Shown: in pieces, positions 34,902 through 44,358 of the stretch
Position numbering within the stretch: the stretch's first letter is position 1
Layout: every line of letters begins with the position of its first letter
The notes under the pieces: generated by a model
What the model saw: the letters and a program-made list of their open reading frames with translations, nothing else
What the model was told of the DNA's origin: nothing
Database searches by the model: none
Made by a program: the position numbers and the translations under genes
DNA from: Phycisphaera sp.
GTDB lineage: Bacteria > Planctomycetota > Phycisphaerae > Phycisphaerales > UBA1924
Length of the DNA stretch: 64,000 nucleotides
Direction of reading: 5' to 3'
Assembly: GCA_020639255.1 (NCBI GenBank)
Contig: JACKGZ010000001.1
Location: 620,001 to 684,000 of the forward strand

Positions 34902-36344
34902 GTGGAACATTCGCTCGGCATTCTGAGCGTCATTGTGGGCGTGATGATCCTGGCCTGGGCCTTCGTACGCCCGCGCAGGGGCGACGAGCCGCACTGCCGG
35001 CGCTGCCGATTCAGCCTGGCCGGCCTCACCGAGCCCGCGAAATGCCCCGAGTGCGGTAGAGATCTGTCACCCGCGCGATCGACGGTCATCGGACAGCGGC
35101 CCAGCCCGATGTGGTCAATCGTAAAATGTACGATCTGCATACTCATCGGCAGCTTGCTCGTCGGCCTCGATCGTATGAACCTCACGGGCTTCTTCCCGCT
35201 CAACGACCACAAGCCCGCGTGGCTCCTGCAGACTGAGGCCTACACCCTCGGCGACCTCCGCGCCAGCAGGGCCAGCATCGAGATCATCGATCGCGTCACC
35301 GACGGCTCGCTGACAACCTCCGCACGAGACACGCTCGTCAAGACGGCCCTCGCGCGACACGCTCAGACGTGGCGCACATTCCCCGATGCACAGTGGGACG
35401 TGATCACGATGGCCATCAACCGTGGGGAACTGACCCTGCCGCAGATCGAGCGGGTGTGGAACGATTGCACGCACAGCCCGGTGCTGCTGTCGTCGGGCAG
35501 GCACGATCTCACATACTTCCCGGGTGAGGAGATGACACTCTCCGCTGGCGTGCGCACGCGAAGCGGCGACTACCACCGGAACAACGATCTCCGCGACTGT
35601 GCGTTTCTTGTCGGTCAGTCCTTGTATTTAACACTAAGGGCCGATACCGGGGAGCCGATGAAGCCAATTACCAGATCTTCCTATAACGCGTTCCTGCCGG
35701 GTCGGAGCATGGCGAACGGCAGTAGTGCTCCTGATGAACGCGAGTACGCGTACATCCATGCCCCATCCGAACTCGGTGTGTACCACGGCGAGATCGAGTA
35801 CGAACTCTGGTACAAGAACATCAGTCGGAAGATGCAACAAATCGAGGATGAGCTTGAGGAGAGCGACTCACTCAAGAAATCGTTTTCCTTTCCTGTCACA
35901 TTTCGTGTCGTGCCAATCGAGCAGATCGATGTCCCCGCGATCGATCCGCTGTCACTCCGCGAAGACACGGGCTCGCTGATGCAGTTTGAGGTGAACGATG
36001 TGGAATGCGTGGATGTGCTCATCGATGACATGCAGGTTGTATACAGATCACAGTACGCCGATGTCAGCTTTGGTGTTTCGCACGCACTTGATCCCGACAT
36101 CGGGCTCGGCGGCTATCTTGTCTTCGTGCAGGGCAAGCACTCGCGCGAGATTCCGATCAACATCAAGCCGCGCGAGTTGCAGCGGCAGAGCGTGAGTCTG
36201 CGAGGCTTTACACCCGGACCGATCGCGGTCTCATATCGGCATAACCACGAGGTTGCGGTGCAGGAGCGTGTCGAGATCCCGCGTGTCCTCGGCGGTACCA
36301 TTGACCTCAGCACCATCACGCTCCCCGAGCCCGAAGCCGAGTAG
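34902..36344 (+). CDS. Zinc-ribbon membrane protein, unknown (paralog 2)
   Basis: Protein of 480 aa, tandem duplicate of the preceding gene. Shared blocks include FVRPRRGDEPHC, CRFSLAGLTEP, CPECGRDL, GLDRMNLTGF, HKPAWLLQTEA and the closing PRVLGGTIDL.TITLP. The first helix, zinc ribbon and second helix keep the same spacing, while the exposed middle (about residues 190-300) has diverged most. Likely a membrane-anchored protein with an extracytoplasmic domain; role unknown. Confidence 0.8.
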   Translation: MEHSLGILSVIVGVMILAWAFVRPRRGDEPHCRRCRFSLAGLTEPAKCPECGRDLSPARSTVIGQRPSPMWSIVKCTICILIGSLLVGLDRMNLTGFFPLNDHKPAWLLQTEAYTLGDLRASRASIEIIDRVTDGSLTTSARDTLVKTALARHAQTWRTFPDAQWDVITMAINRGELTLPQIERVWNDCTHSPVLLSSGRHDLTYFPGEEMTLSAGVRTRSGDYHRNNDLRDCAFLVGQSLYLTLRADTGEPMKPITRSSYNAFLPGRSMANGSSAPDEREYAYIHAPSELGVYHGEIEYELWYKNISRKMQQIEDELEESDSLKKSFSFPVTFRVVPIEQIDVPAIDPLSLREDTGSLMQFEVNDVECVDVLIDDMQVVYRSQYADVSFGVSHALDPDIGLGGYLVFVQGKHSREIPINIKPRELQRQSVSLRGFTPGPIAVSYRHNHEVAVQERVEIPRVLGGTIDLSTITLPEPEAE

Positions 36345-36345
36345 C

Positions 36346-37041
36346 TCAGAGCCTCGCTGGCCGGCGCACACGCCACGCGAAGTATGCGGCGCCGACGACG
36401 ATCACATTCCCGCTCACCACCCAGAGAGCCCTTGAGCCGATCTCGCCTGAGACGATCGCGCCCGTCACCGCGCCCGCGATGAAGCCCGCCGCGAGCAGGA
36501 CGAGCAGGCCGAGACGCCACGCCTCGAATCGCCGGCCGCGCAGTGCGCACCCGATGAGAAACCCGATGTCGGTAGCGACACCGGTCAGGTGTGTCGTGCG
36601 GACGATCAGGCCCATGTATGTCGAGGCCATCGCGTTCTGAAGACCCGCCGCGCACGACGCGAGACACGCCGAGGCGGTGGGGCCCTCGGCGAACGCCGCC
36701 GCAGCGCCCGCGAGCAGGAGGCCCTCGATCACAAGCACCACACCGTAGCGACGCCCCGAGCGCAGGCTTGGTGAGCCGACGATGACGCCCGAGAGCACCG
36801 CCCCGAGCACAAACGCGCCGACGATGGCGCCGAGCTTGGCGGCTTGATCAAAGTTGGAAGCCGCGGCGTCGGCGCTGAAGAGCGCCGCATTGCCTGTCAC
36901 GTGCGTGACGGCTGTCCCAGCGAGCCGGAAGAACACCGCATCGACATAGCCGGCAACCATCGCCAGCCACGCCCCGCCCAGCGTCGCAAACGCGACGCGG
37001 ACCCTGCCGATGGCACGGACGGACTGGTCGGTGGTGTACAT
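36346..37041 (-). CDS. YoaK/DUF1275-family membrane protein
   Basis: Protein of 231 aa with six or seven hydrophobic segments. The family signature GGAWLAMVAGYVDAVFFRLAGTAVTHVTGNAALFS near the N-terminus and the central GLQNAMASTYMGLIVRTTHLTGVATDIGFLIG are clear matches to DUF1275 (YoaK), thought to be a small-molecule transporter or permease. It converges with paralog 2 of the zinc-ribbon pair, with a single base between the two stops. Confidence 0.88.
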   Translation of the reverse strand: MYTTDQSVRAIGRVRVAFATLGGAWLAMVAGYVDAVFFRLAGTAVTHVTGNAALFSADAAASNFDQAAKLGAIVGAFVLGAVLSGVIVGSPSLRSGRRYGVVLVIEGLLLAGAAAAFAEGPTASACLASCAAGLQNAMASTYMGLIVRTTHLTGVATDIGFLIGCALRGRRFEAWRLGLLVLLAAGFIAGAVTGAIVSGEIGSRALWVVSGNVIVVGAAYFAWRVRRPARL

Positions 37042-37064
37042 GCCGATTCTATCGGCTTGTTTGC

Positions 37065-39170
37065 TTATTCCGCGGGAGTCACGAACATCTCAGCGATCGC
37101 GTCGAGCCGCGCGTCGTCGGCTTCCTTTTCCTGCACGATCATGACAACCGTGTACCCGTCGCCGTGGCGCACCCCGTATCCGCGGATGTTTGCCGTGTCG
37201 TTGCGTTCACCCGAGCCGCCCTGGTTCTTGCCGGTGTACAGCTTCTGGATCATCATCGCCTCTCGACCGGCCAGCGTCGTCTCGACCAGCTCGTCGGGCT
37301 TCTCGCGGAACGCGCGGAGCTCCTCCTTAAACAGGAACCGCTCAAAGCCAAGCCTCACGTTCCGATCCGCAAGCAATTTCTTTGACAGCACGCTGTTGTG
37401 AGGATCATCGTTGTAGACGGTCACATACACCCGGCTGTCTCTGAGCATTGTGAAGTACGTCGACGTGCCCGCGAGCAAGTCGTCGCTCCCGTACCACACG
37501 CTCTGGCCAAGCTCGCCGTCCAGCTCCAGCACGCCCACGCGGTGACGCTCGTCCTCCTTGAGCACCGTCGCGCCCAGGATCACCGACTCGGCGGCCTCCA
37601 GTTCGATCCCACGCAAGGGTGTCGGCGAGACGCTGTGCACCACCAGCCGATGCTTCGTGCCCGGGTACTCGACCAGCGCCGAGCTCACGCTCACATCGTC
37701 CATCGGCGTCGCGTTCTCGGCCACGCCCTTGAGCCGTGTCCGAAGCCACGGGCGATCGAGTCCGAGTGACGGATTGGGCGCCACCGGAGCCGTCCCGTCC
37801 GTCAGCGTTGCCAGCAGCTTCTCACTCTGCGACGCGTTCTGCTTGAGGAACGCCTTGACATATGCCTCGTGCAGCGACTCGAGCGTCTCGCCCTCAGCAG
37901 CGACTCCGATCGAGATGAACGATTTGCCCTCGTGGAGCGTGTCGATCCGGTCCCTGCCCACCCCGAAGTACGAGGGCGACAGCTCGACCAACCCGTCACG
38001 TAGCGCACGCTCGACGCCCACCGTTGAATCGACCGACAGCCGAACCCCGGGCACGAGCCGCGTCTCCTGCAGCCGATGCAGCTTGTCCCTCCCGCCCTGC
38101 ATCCCAGTACCGATCGCACGCAGCAGCGACCCCGCAACCTCCGGGTCTGCCAGCGACACCGTTACGCTCGCGTATGTCGACGTCGAATCGTGTCGCGACA
38201 GCACCGTGTTGAGCAGCAGCTCTTCGCCGTTCTGGTACACCAGCATCGGAAATGTCAAGAGCAGCAGATTCCCGTCGCCCGTCGCCAGCCGCAGGTCGCG
38301 CTCGACGAGCACCTTGGCGGCCTGAGCGTTCTTGATCGTGTTGTGGTTGTCTGTCTGCATCTGCGTGCGAAGCGTCTCGAACGCCTCCTTCGGGTTGTCC
38401 GCATACCCCGTCGCTGCGGCCAAGATCCTCGCCTGCGCGCCGGCCATTTGCACGTCCGCGATCGTCAGCCCCTGCTGGGGCTGCTGCACGTTCGACACCA
38501 CCGAAGCCACCGGCAGGCTAAACCTCCCGCCATGAATCATCGCGTCGTACGGTTCCAAAGGTGACACCGCTTCAAGCTCAAGCCACCGAAGCACCGCCTC
38601 CGAATGCGCCGCGTCCTGCGACATCATCGCCTCGTTCGACGTCGCGATCTTCACGATCACGCCGATGCCCTTGCCCTGATGTTCGAACGCGTAGCACTCG
38701 TACCGGCCCGTCACCGACTGCGGCTTCGACAGCCCCGGCAGCACAATCCCCGACACCGATTTGCCCGTGCGCATCGCCCCGGCGACGATCCGCTTGCACT
38801 CCGAGACCTTGATGCCTTCCTCGGCCGTCCCGAGCTGCGTTGCGATCATCTTGGCGTCGTTGCCCATGATCTCGAGGATCTGCTCGACAGTCCCAAGCTG
38901 CGCCAATGGTTGCACCGTCTGAACCACTCGAAAGAAAAACGCTCGGCTGTCGATCTCGATCGGCTGGTACACCTCGTTCGTCCGGTAGAACGTCTGCGCG
39001 AAAATCGCACCCGTCGACGTCGCCTGCGAGCGTACCAGCGGCACGCCCTCGCCCGCAGGCCAGCTCACGCCCTGGTACGACGCATACCCGGGCTTGCTCT
39101 GCGACAACGCAGCGGGCGTGACTACCAACAGCATCACAGAGAGGGCTACGGCAAAAAGAGTCTTCATCAT
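37065..39170 (-). CDS. Large exported protein, unknown
   Basis: Protein of 701 aa with a signal peptide (MMKTLFAVALSVMLLVVTPAALS) and no further membrane segment. The body shows no repeat or motif I recognise; three stretches of similar make-up (about residues 60-190, 270-430 and 520-690) each end in a Ser/Glu-rich helix, which may indicate a repeated fold. Periplasmic or surface location is inferred. No Shine-Dalgarno before the ATG; a TANNNT box lies 6 bases upstream. Confidence 0.7.
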   Translation of the reverse strand: MMKTLFAVALSVMLLVVTPAALSQSKPGYASYQGVSWPAGEGVPLVRSQATSTGAIFAQTFYRTNEVYQPIEIDSRAFFFRVVQTVQPLAQLGTVEQILEIMGNDAKMIATQLGTAEEGIKVSECKRIVAGAMRTGKSVSGIVLPGLSKPQSVTGRYECYAFEHQGKGIGVIVKIATSNEAMMSQDAAHSEAVLRWLELEAVSPLEPYDAMIHGGRFSLPVASVVSNVQQPQQGLTIADVQMAGAQARILAAATGYADNPKEAFETLRTQMQTDNHNTIKNAQAAKVLVERDLRLATGDGNLLLLTFPMLVYQNGEELLLNTVLSRHDSTSTYASVTVSLADPEVAGSLLRAIGTGMQGGRDKLHRLQETRLVPGVRLSVDSTVGVERALRDGLVELSPSYFGVGRDRIDTLHEGKSFISIGVAAEGETLESLHEAYVKAFLKQNASQSEKLLATLTDGTAPVAPNPSLGLDRPWLRTRLKGVAENATPMDDVSVSSALVEYPGTKHRLVVHSVSPTPLRGIELEAAESVILGATVLKEDERHRVGVLELDGELGQSVWYGSDDLLAGTSTYFTMLRDSRVYVTVYNDDPHNSVLSKKLLADRNVRLGFERFLFKEELRAFREKPDELVETTLAGREAMMIQKLYTGKNQGGSGERNDTANIRGYGVRHGDGYTVVMIVQEKEADDARLDAIAEMFVTPAE

Positions 39171-39176
39171 GCCCCG

Positions 39177-39182
39177 AGCCTA
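39177..39182 (-). promoter_or_regulatory. Candidate -10 box, leaderless start
   Basis: TAGGCT lies 6 bases before the ATG at 39170. Confidence 0.5.
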
Positions 39183-39221
39183 CACGCCCTAAGCCCGATG
39201 CGCCACCCGCACGCAAACCGT

Positions 39222-40616
39222 TCAGTCGAAGTTCCACCCCTCGATTGGCGAACGCTCCCGGCGGTCCATGATCGCCCGCAGTTTCTCAATCTCCTCGGGT
39301 GACGTCTCGGCGAGATTGTTCTGCTCATTGGGATCGATCGAGAGGTCGTAGATCTCCATCGGAGCGTTCGGGTTCTTCTTGAGCCCCCTGCGCACGCCCT
39401 TGATGTCACCAATCCGCGCAGCCTGCATGCCCGCGGCCGGGTATTCCCAGTACAGGTCCGTTGTCCTCTCCGGTCGTCCCTCGCCCACGAGCTCGGGCAC
39501 AAGGCTGATGCCGTCGATCGGTCCGTTGTATGCGGGCAGGCCTGCCATCTCAAGCAGCGTCGGGAAGAGGTCCCACGTCGCGTTGATCATGTCGCTCGTC
39601 GAGCCCGGGGCCACGCGTCCGGGCCAACGCACGATTAGAGGCACGCGGATGCCGCCCTCGTACAGACTCCCCTTGCGCCCACGCAGATCGCCCGCGCTGT
39701 GGAAGAACTCCGAGTCCGCACCGCCCACATCAAACGTTGGCCCGTTGTCGCTCGTAAAGATGACGATTGTGTTCTCAAGCTCGCCGAGTTCTTCGATGGC
39801 GTCGATCAGCGCACCGATGTCCTTGTCCATGCGCGTCACCATCGCCGCGTACGTGGCGCGGGGCGATTCATTGGGCAGGTAGCCCTTCTTGCCGTCGTAG
39901 GGCTTGTCGTCGAGTCCGAGGTAGGGTTCGATCTCCTCGGGCGGGGCCTGCAGCGCCAGATGCGGCACGGGCGTCGCGTACACCATCAGCCACGGCTTCT
40001 CGCCCGCCTCGCGGATCAGCCGGATCGCCTCGTCGCGCATCGGATCCGGCGCGTACACCTCGCCCCACGCGTTCCGCTCGGTGTTGCCCGCCAGCTCGAC
40101 GCGCTCGCGGTCGCGGTAGAGATAGGTGGGGCAGTGGTTGTGCGCGTGGCGCTGGCAGAGGTAGCCGAAGAAGTGATCGAACCCCTGGCTCGTCGGCTCG
40201 CCGACCGACCCGGGCGCCCCAAGGCCCCACTTGCCCACGCACGCCGTCGTGTAGCCCGCGTCCCGCATGATCTCCGCGAACGTGACCGACTCGGCGGGCA
40301 ACGCCTCCTGCCCCTCGGGCTGGATCTCGCGGTTGTCACGGATAGGCGTGTGCCCGGTGTGCTGGCCCGTGTGCAGCGTGCTCCGCGTCGGCGCACACAC
40401 GCACGAGCCCGAGTACGCCTGCGTGAAGAGCATCCCCTCCGACGCCAGCCTGTCGATGTTCGGCGTGCGGATCACTTCCTGCCCGTAGCACCCAAGCTCA
40501 CGCCAGCCGAGGTCGTCGGTGATCACGAGCAGGATGTTCGGGCGATTCTGCTGCGCGAGAGCAGCAAACGCAAAGAGGGCGCACAGACACGACGCGAGCG
40601 GATGGATCGGCTTCAT
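39222..40616 (-). CDS. Exported sulfatase
   Basis: Type I sulfatase of 464 aa, hydrolysing sulfate esters, in planctomycetes usually on marine polysaccharides. Signal peptide of about 21 aa (MKPIHPLASCLCALFAFAALA), metal ligands D34 and D35 (ITDDLGW), and the formylglycine site C74 within CAPTR (CxPxR), so it needs a formylglycine-generating enzyme encoded elsewhere. Further motifs: GKWGLG, FTSDNGP and the C-terminal IYDLSIDPNEQNNLA. Substrate cannot be told. It begins 6-7 bases after a TANNNT box. Confidence 0.93.
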   Translation of the reverse strand: MKPIHPLASCLCALFAFAALAQQNRPNILLVITDDLGWRELGCYGQEVIRTPNIDRLASEGMLFTQAYSGSCVCAPTRSTLHTGQHTGHTPIRDNREIQPEGQEALPAESVTFAEIMRDAGYTTACVGKWGLGAPGSVGEPTSQGFDHFFGYLCQRHAHNHCPTYLYRDRERVELAGNTERNAWGEVYAPDPMRDEAIRLIREAGEKPWLMVYATPVPHLALQAPPEEIEPYLGLDDKPYDGKKGYLPNESPRATYAAMVTRMDKDIGALIDAIEELGELENTIVIFTSDNGPTFDVGGADSEFFHSAGDLRGRKGSLYEGGIRVPLIVRWPGRVAPGSTSDMINATWDLFPTLLEMAGLPAYNGPIDGISLVPELVGEGRPERTTDLYWEYPAAGMQAARIGDIKGVRRGLKKNPNAPMEIYDLSIDPNEQNNLAETSPEEIEKLRAIMDRRERSPIEGWNFD

Positions 40617-40623
40617 GCCGACC

Positions 40624-40629
40624 AGCGTA
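40624..40629 (-). promoter_or_regulatory. Candidate -10 box, leaderless start of sulfatase gene
   Basis: TACGCT lies 7 bases before the ATG at 40616, within the 3' end of the lipoprotein gene; no Shine-Dalgarno is present. Confidence 0.45.
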
Positions 40630-40631
40630 CC

Positions 40632-41072
40632 TCAACCCCCGCCCGGCGTGGGCTGGTTGCTCTCATCGGGCGCCCGCGATGGGTCGCCCTTGATCTCGGC
40701 AGGCGTCTCGCCCTCGTCGCCCGCCTCGAGCGCGTCCTGCTCCTCTTCGTCGTCGCCCGAGAGCTTCAGGAAGGGAATCGTCGAGTCGATGTTGTTGATC
40801 GTTTTGCGGAGCGAGGCCAGGTGCTCGTCGATCTGCGTCAGCATCGGCTGAATCTCAGCCAGCGACGCGTCTACCGTGTCCAGGTTCTCGTCGATCGTCG
40901 CCAGCTTGGCGTCGATCCGCTGGAGGTTCCCGTCGATCTCGGTCAGGTTGGTGTTGATCTCGCCCAGCTGCTGGTTCGCAAGCTCCAGCTGCTCGTACGC
41001 ATCCCAGATGATGCACCCGGGCATCGAGAGCGAGGCAGCGAGAACGAGTCCGATCGAGGCAATGCGTCGCAT
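40632..41072 (-). CDS. Coiled-coil lipoprotein
   Basis: Protein of 146 aa. The N-terminus (MRRIASIGLVLAASLSMPGC) has a probable lipobox with C20 as the lipidated residue, though Met at -3 is atypical. Residues 25-95 form a regular heptad coiled coil (INTNLTEIDGNLQRIDAKL and following), then an acidic, Pro-rich tail. AAGGAG precedes the ATG. It could be an outer-membrane spacer like Lpp-type proteins; this is inference. Confidence 0.75.
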   Translation of the reverse strand: MRRIASIGLVLAASLSMPGCIIWDAYEQLELANQQLGEINTNLTEIDGNLQRIDAKLATIDENLDTVDASLAEIQPMLTQIDEHLASLRKTINNIDSTIPFLKLSGDDEEEQDALEAGDEGETPAEIKGDPSRAPDESNQPTPGGG

Positions 41073-41108
41073 GGCGTGGCTCCTTTATGGAGCCGATCGT
41101 AGGGCACT

Positions 41109-42098
41109 TCATTCCGAGATCGGTCGAGGACTTTCTGTTCCAGTGATCGTGACGGGCCCGGAGACAAAATCAAGACGTTCGTCTTCACCGATCCAAGCGT
41201 TCACGACCGCTCTGAAGATGCCCTTGGGCGCGTTGTGATGGATGAGCGAGAGACGCTGCGATTGACCGGGCTCCAGAGTGATCTTCTGCATCCCCGTGCC
41301 GCAGTGCCCGATCATCTGGACATCAGCCCAGCCAATGTCAGTCCAGCGTTCGAGCCCATTGTAAGCGAAGAGCGACTCATCGCCGAGTTCGTTTAGATCC
41401 GAGCGGAGCATGCCGTCCACCCAGAGCTGAATCGGCACATCAAGCGTGTTCGTGAGCGTGGCTGACCAGTTGCCGAACTGATCGACCTCCTCGTCGCTCA
41501 GCACGAACTGATCCTCTCCAAAGATAGCCGGTACGTCGACGACCTCGAACCGAAACCTCGGCGTGGCGAGCTTCAACTCCTCCACGATCACATGCCCGTC
41601 GCGTGCTCGCTCAAGCCGTGCGTCTGTGTCGATCTCGATGAATGCCTCGTACGTTCCGGTGGGCAGCTCGCCGAAGAGCGTGTCAAGGTTCGCCGACGCC
41701 CGGATCATCGGCCTGTCCGTGTCGATGCGCCCCTCGTCGGTCCCGCTCTGGTAGAGATACACCCGCTCGGTCAACTGCTCGCTCTTGCGCACGTTCCCGG
41801 CCGCGTCGGTCAGCGTCACGACCATGCTCGCCTCGCCCGTGGTCCGCGGCACGCGCACCGGGCGGCCGACATTGACCAGCCGCAGATCGATCACCGGCTC
41901 GTCCACTGTCAGCGGGGTCTCGTCGAACGACACGAGCCACTCGGTCTCGTACGGCCCGGGCACCGCCCACGCCCTCCCGCCCGTGGGCACCCCGAGCTGC
42001 GCGAGCCTGAGCCGCTCCGAATCCGCGGGCATCTCCTCGGGCAGGGGCTGCCAGAGAACGCCGAGCGAGAGAACAAGACCGAGCAGTGCGTGTGTCAT
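41109..42098 (-). CDS. Exported protein, unknown
   Basis: Protein of 329 aa with a short hydrophobic N-terminus (MTHALLGLVLSLGVLW) acting as signal or anchor. The body is beta-rich, and the last third (FGNWSATLTNTLDVPIQLWVDG ... GIFRAVVNAWIGEDERL) looks like an Ig-type fold. The start at 42098 is chosen because upstream in-frame sequence lies in the control region of the divergent dockerin gene and lacks a signal. No family recognised. Confidence 0.6.
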   Translation of the reverse strand: MTHALLGLVLSLGVLWQPLPEEMPADSERLRLAQLGVPTGGRAWAVPGPYETEWLVSFDETPLTVDEPVIDLRLVNVGRPVRVPRTTGEASMVVTLTDAAGNVRKSEQLTERVYLYQSGTDEGRIDTDRPMIRASANLDTLFGELPTGTYEAFIEIDTDARLERARDGHVIVEELKLATPRFRFEVVDVPAIFGEDQFVLSDEEVDQFGNWSATLTNTLDVPIQLWVDGMLRSDLNELGDESLFAYNGLERWTDIGWADVQMIGHCGTGMQKITLEPGQSQRLSLIHHNAPKGIFRAVVNAWIGEDERLDFVSGPVTITGTESPRPISE

Positions 42099-42311
42099 CG
42101 AGGGTTGAGACGGAGCCCAGCCGAGGGCGGTTCGCAGGCCGTCGCATCCGATTCCAAACGCACACAAACGTATATTTTCACAATCTTGGTGACGATATGT
42201 CTCACCCTGACGGGCTTTTTCGGATACACCGGTAGTGGGGGCCGTGGTCATGGACCCCGATCTAGGACCGGGTCCGATGTGGATCGCCCGGGCCGTTGGA
42301 GGTTTGATTCC
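42099..42311. promoter_or_regulatory. Divergent control region
   Basis: The 213 bases between two divergent exported-protein genes are locally AT-richer (around 42155-42215) and must hold both promoters. GGAGG at 42299-42303 precedes the plus-strand ATG. No operator was recognised. Confidence 0.4.
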
Positions 42312-44192
42312 ATGTTTCAGAATGCCGCACGCGTTTCTGTCGCCTCGATGATCATGCTCGCCGGGTCCGCCCAGGCCGACATCACCCAGGCGGCCTACAG
42401 CAGCAACACGCAGTTCATCTACAACATCATCCACGTGCCCGATTTCGATCAGCGGCGTGCCGGGCTCTTCAACGATGGGCGGTTCTACTGCGTCCCCACG
42501 AGCTTCCTCAACTGGGCCGCCTACATCTCCGCGCACGGCAACCCCAGCCTCGCCCCGGGGCCCGACTGGTACCTCTCCTCAAACTACAACTCGATCACGG
42601 CCAACGACCTCCTCATGGGACTCGCCATGCAGACGAATCCTACAGGCGGCACGCCGGTGGGCCGAGCACTTACCGGTGGGAACGCATGGCTCGGCAACAA
42701 GGCGTTCGTCATCTACGACGACCGCCCGGTCAACGGCACTCGGACCCTGGGCGACATGGCCAACCTCGCCGGCAACGGTGCGCTTATCATGCCGCGCGTC
42801 TGGTGGATGGGCAACGTCGGGGGCGACAACTACGTCCACAACGGAGGCCACGTCGTCTGCATGAGCTACGCCGCACGCTCCGGCTCGACGCAGCAGATCG
42901 GCATCCGCGACCCGGGCAGCGACGAGAGCCCGGACAACCTGAATGCGCAGAGTGCCAACACCACAGACGTCTACAACGTCTTCGACGACCAGATTTTCGC
43001 CGAGGGCCTGCCGCGGTTCTGGCCCAAGATGGCTGGCTACGGCAGCAATAGCAATGCCGGCTTCATCGTCGGCTTCTACGCCATCATCCCGACGACGGTT
43101 ATTGTGCCGCAGCCGACCTCGATCCGGCTCCTACGCGCCAATATCACCAAGAGCCTCAACAACGCGCTCCAGGACGAGGAGCACCCGACGCTCATCCCCG
43201 CGCGCCGGCTCTCACGCTGGGCCAAATCGGGCACCTCGCCGTTTGACATCGTCTACGCCATGGAGCCCGCCGACCGCACCCCCTCCATCCTCGTCTACTG
43301 GAACGACCTGCTCGACGAGGAGTACGTCCTGGGCCAGGTGCCCAACATCGAGGACGTCGCCGGCAGCCGCATGAACACCTTCTACGCCCTCGACGGGCGC
43401 GTGCTCCGCTGCTACGACCCCAAAGACCCGATGGGCAACTACGAGACCGCGAACATCGTCGTCCCCGACGACGCGGCCGCGATCACGTACGACGACGCCA
43501 CCGACAAGGTCGTCCTGCTCGACCCCGTCGCCGGCCGACTGCTCTGCTACGAGCCCCATCTGCCCGCGGGTGTGCCACCGACCATCATCAGCATTCCCAA
43601 CGACGTGCCCATCGATCCGGCCGCGGAGCTTCACACCATGCCCGGCGAGATCGGCACCTCGGGCGGGTTCTTGCTCGTCAATCCCGGCTCCACCAGCGCA
43701 TGGCTGCTCGCCGAAGACCCCAGCACCGGCCGTTTCGAGGGCACGCCCGTCGCGCCCGCGGGCAACACCGACCCCATCCAGTCCGCAACGCCCACGCCCG
43801 GCGGCCTCGCGTTCGTCATCAACGACATCGTCGTTGAACTCGAGCAGGACGACGACGGCGTCTGGATCCCGGGTGACGGCTCGGTCATCACCGGCATCAA
43901 CACCGGCGGCTTTCCCATCATCGCGCCCGGTTCACGCACCAACATCGACTACGAAGAGGCGTTCAATCCCGCCCGCACCAATGAACTGCCCACACAGTTC
44001 GAGCCCGTGCAGGTCATCGGGGACTGCTTAGCCGATACCAATTTCGACGGCATGCTCAGCCCCGCGGACTTCAGCGCCTGGATCGCACTCTTCAACATCC
44101 AGAACCACAACGCCGACCAGAACCGCGACGGCATGGTCAGTCCGGCCGACTTCTCGGCGTGGGTCGCCAATTACAACGCGGGGTGCGATTGA
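42312..44192 (+). CDS. Secreted protein with C39-like domain and double dockerin tail
   Basis: Exported protein of 626 aa with a signal peptide ending SAQA. Residues 50-205 resemble a papain-fold peptidase of the C39-like group: C60 in FYCVPTSFLNW (motif CxPTS), H180 in NGGHVVCMSY and D200 in IGIRDP are spaced as a Cys-His-Asp triad would be. Residues 270-560 are beta-rich with propeller-like repeats. The tail has two loops, but only the outer cysteines (first CLAD, last NAGCD). Its transcription is divergent from the gene at 41109. Peptidase activity is unproven; the Cys could also serve a structural role. Confidence 0.8.
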   Translation: MFQNAARVSVASMIMLAGSAQADITQAAYSSNTQFIYNIIHVPDFDQRRAGLFNDGRFYCVPTSFLNWAAYISAHGNPSLAPGPDWYLSSNYNSITANDLLMGLAMQTNPTGGTPVGRALTGGNAWLGNKAFVIYDDRPVNGTRTLGDMANLAGNGALIMPRVWWMGNVGGDNYVHNGGHVVCMSYAARSGSTQQIGIRDPGSDESPDNLNAQSANTTDVYNVFDDQIFAEGLPRFWPKMAGYGSNSNAGFIVGFYAIIPTTVIVPQPTSIRLLRANITKSLNNALQDEEHPTLIPARRLSRWAKSGTSPFDIVYAMEPADRTPSILVYWNDLLDEEYVLGQVPNIEDVAGSRMNTFYALDGRVLRCYDPKDPMGNYETANIVVPDDAAAITYDDATDKVVLLDPVAGRLLCYEPHLPAGVPPTIISIPNDVPIDPAAELHTMPGEIGTSGGFLLVNPGSTSAWLLAEDPSTGRFEGTPVAPAGNTDPIQSATPTPGGLAFVINDIVVELEQDDDGVWIPGDGSVITGINTGGFPIIAPGSRTNIDYEEAFNPARTNELPTQFEPVQVIGDCLADTNFDGMLSPADFSAWIALFNIQNHNADQNRDGMVSPADFSAWVANYNAGCD

Positions 44193-44358
44193 GCGAGTGG
44201 TGGTTCGTGACGGCCTGACTACAAGTGGGGGCGTGCAGCGCTCAACGGATCATCTTGCGGCCCCAGGCGACGGTGAAAAGTGCTAGGAGCGTCACGCCGA
44301 GCATAGCTTGAGATTCGGCCGAACAAAATGGATCATGTGTTTCGCGAAAGCAACTTTA

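Noticed and set aside
41592..42311. Extension of the C39-like/dockerin gene by 240 codons upstream
   Set aside because: It would overlap the divergent gene at 41109-42098 and remove the signal peptide from the N-terminus; GGAGG before 42312 supports the shorter form.
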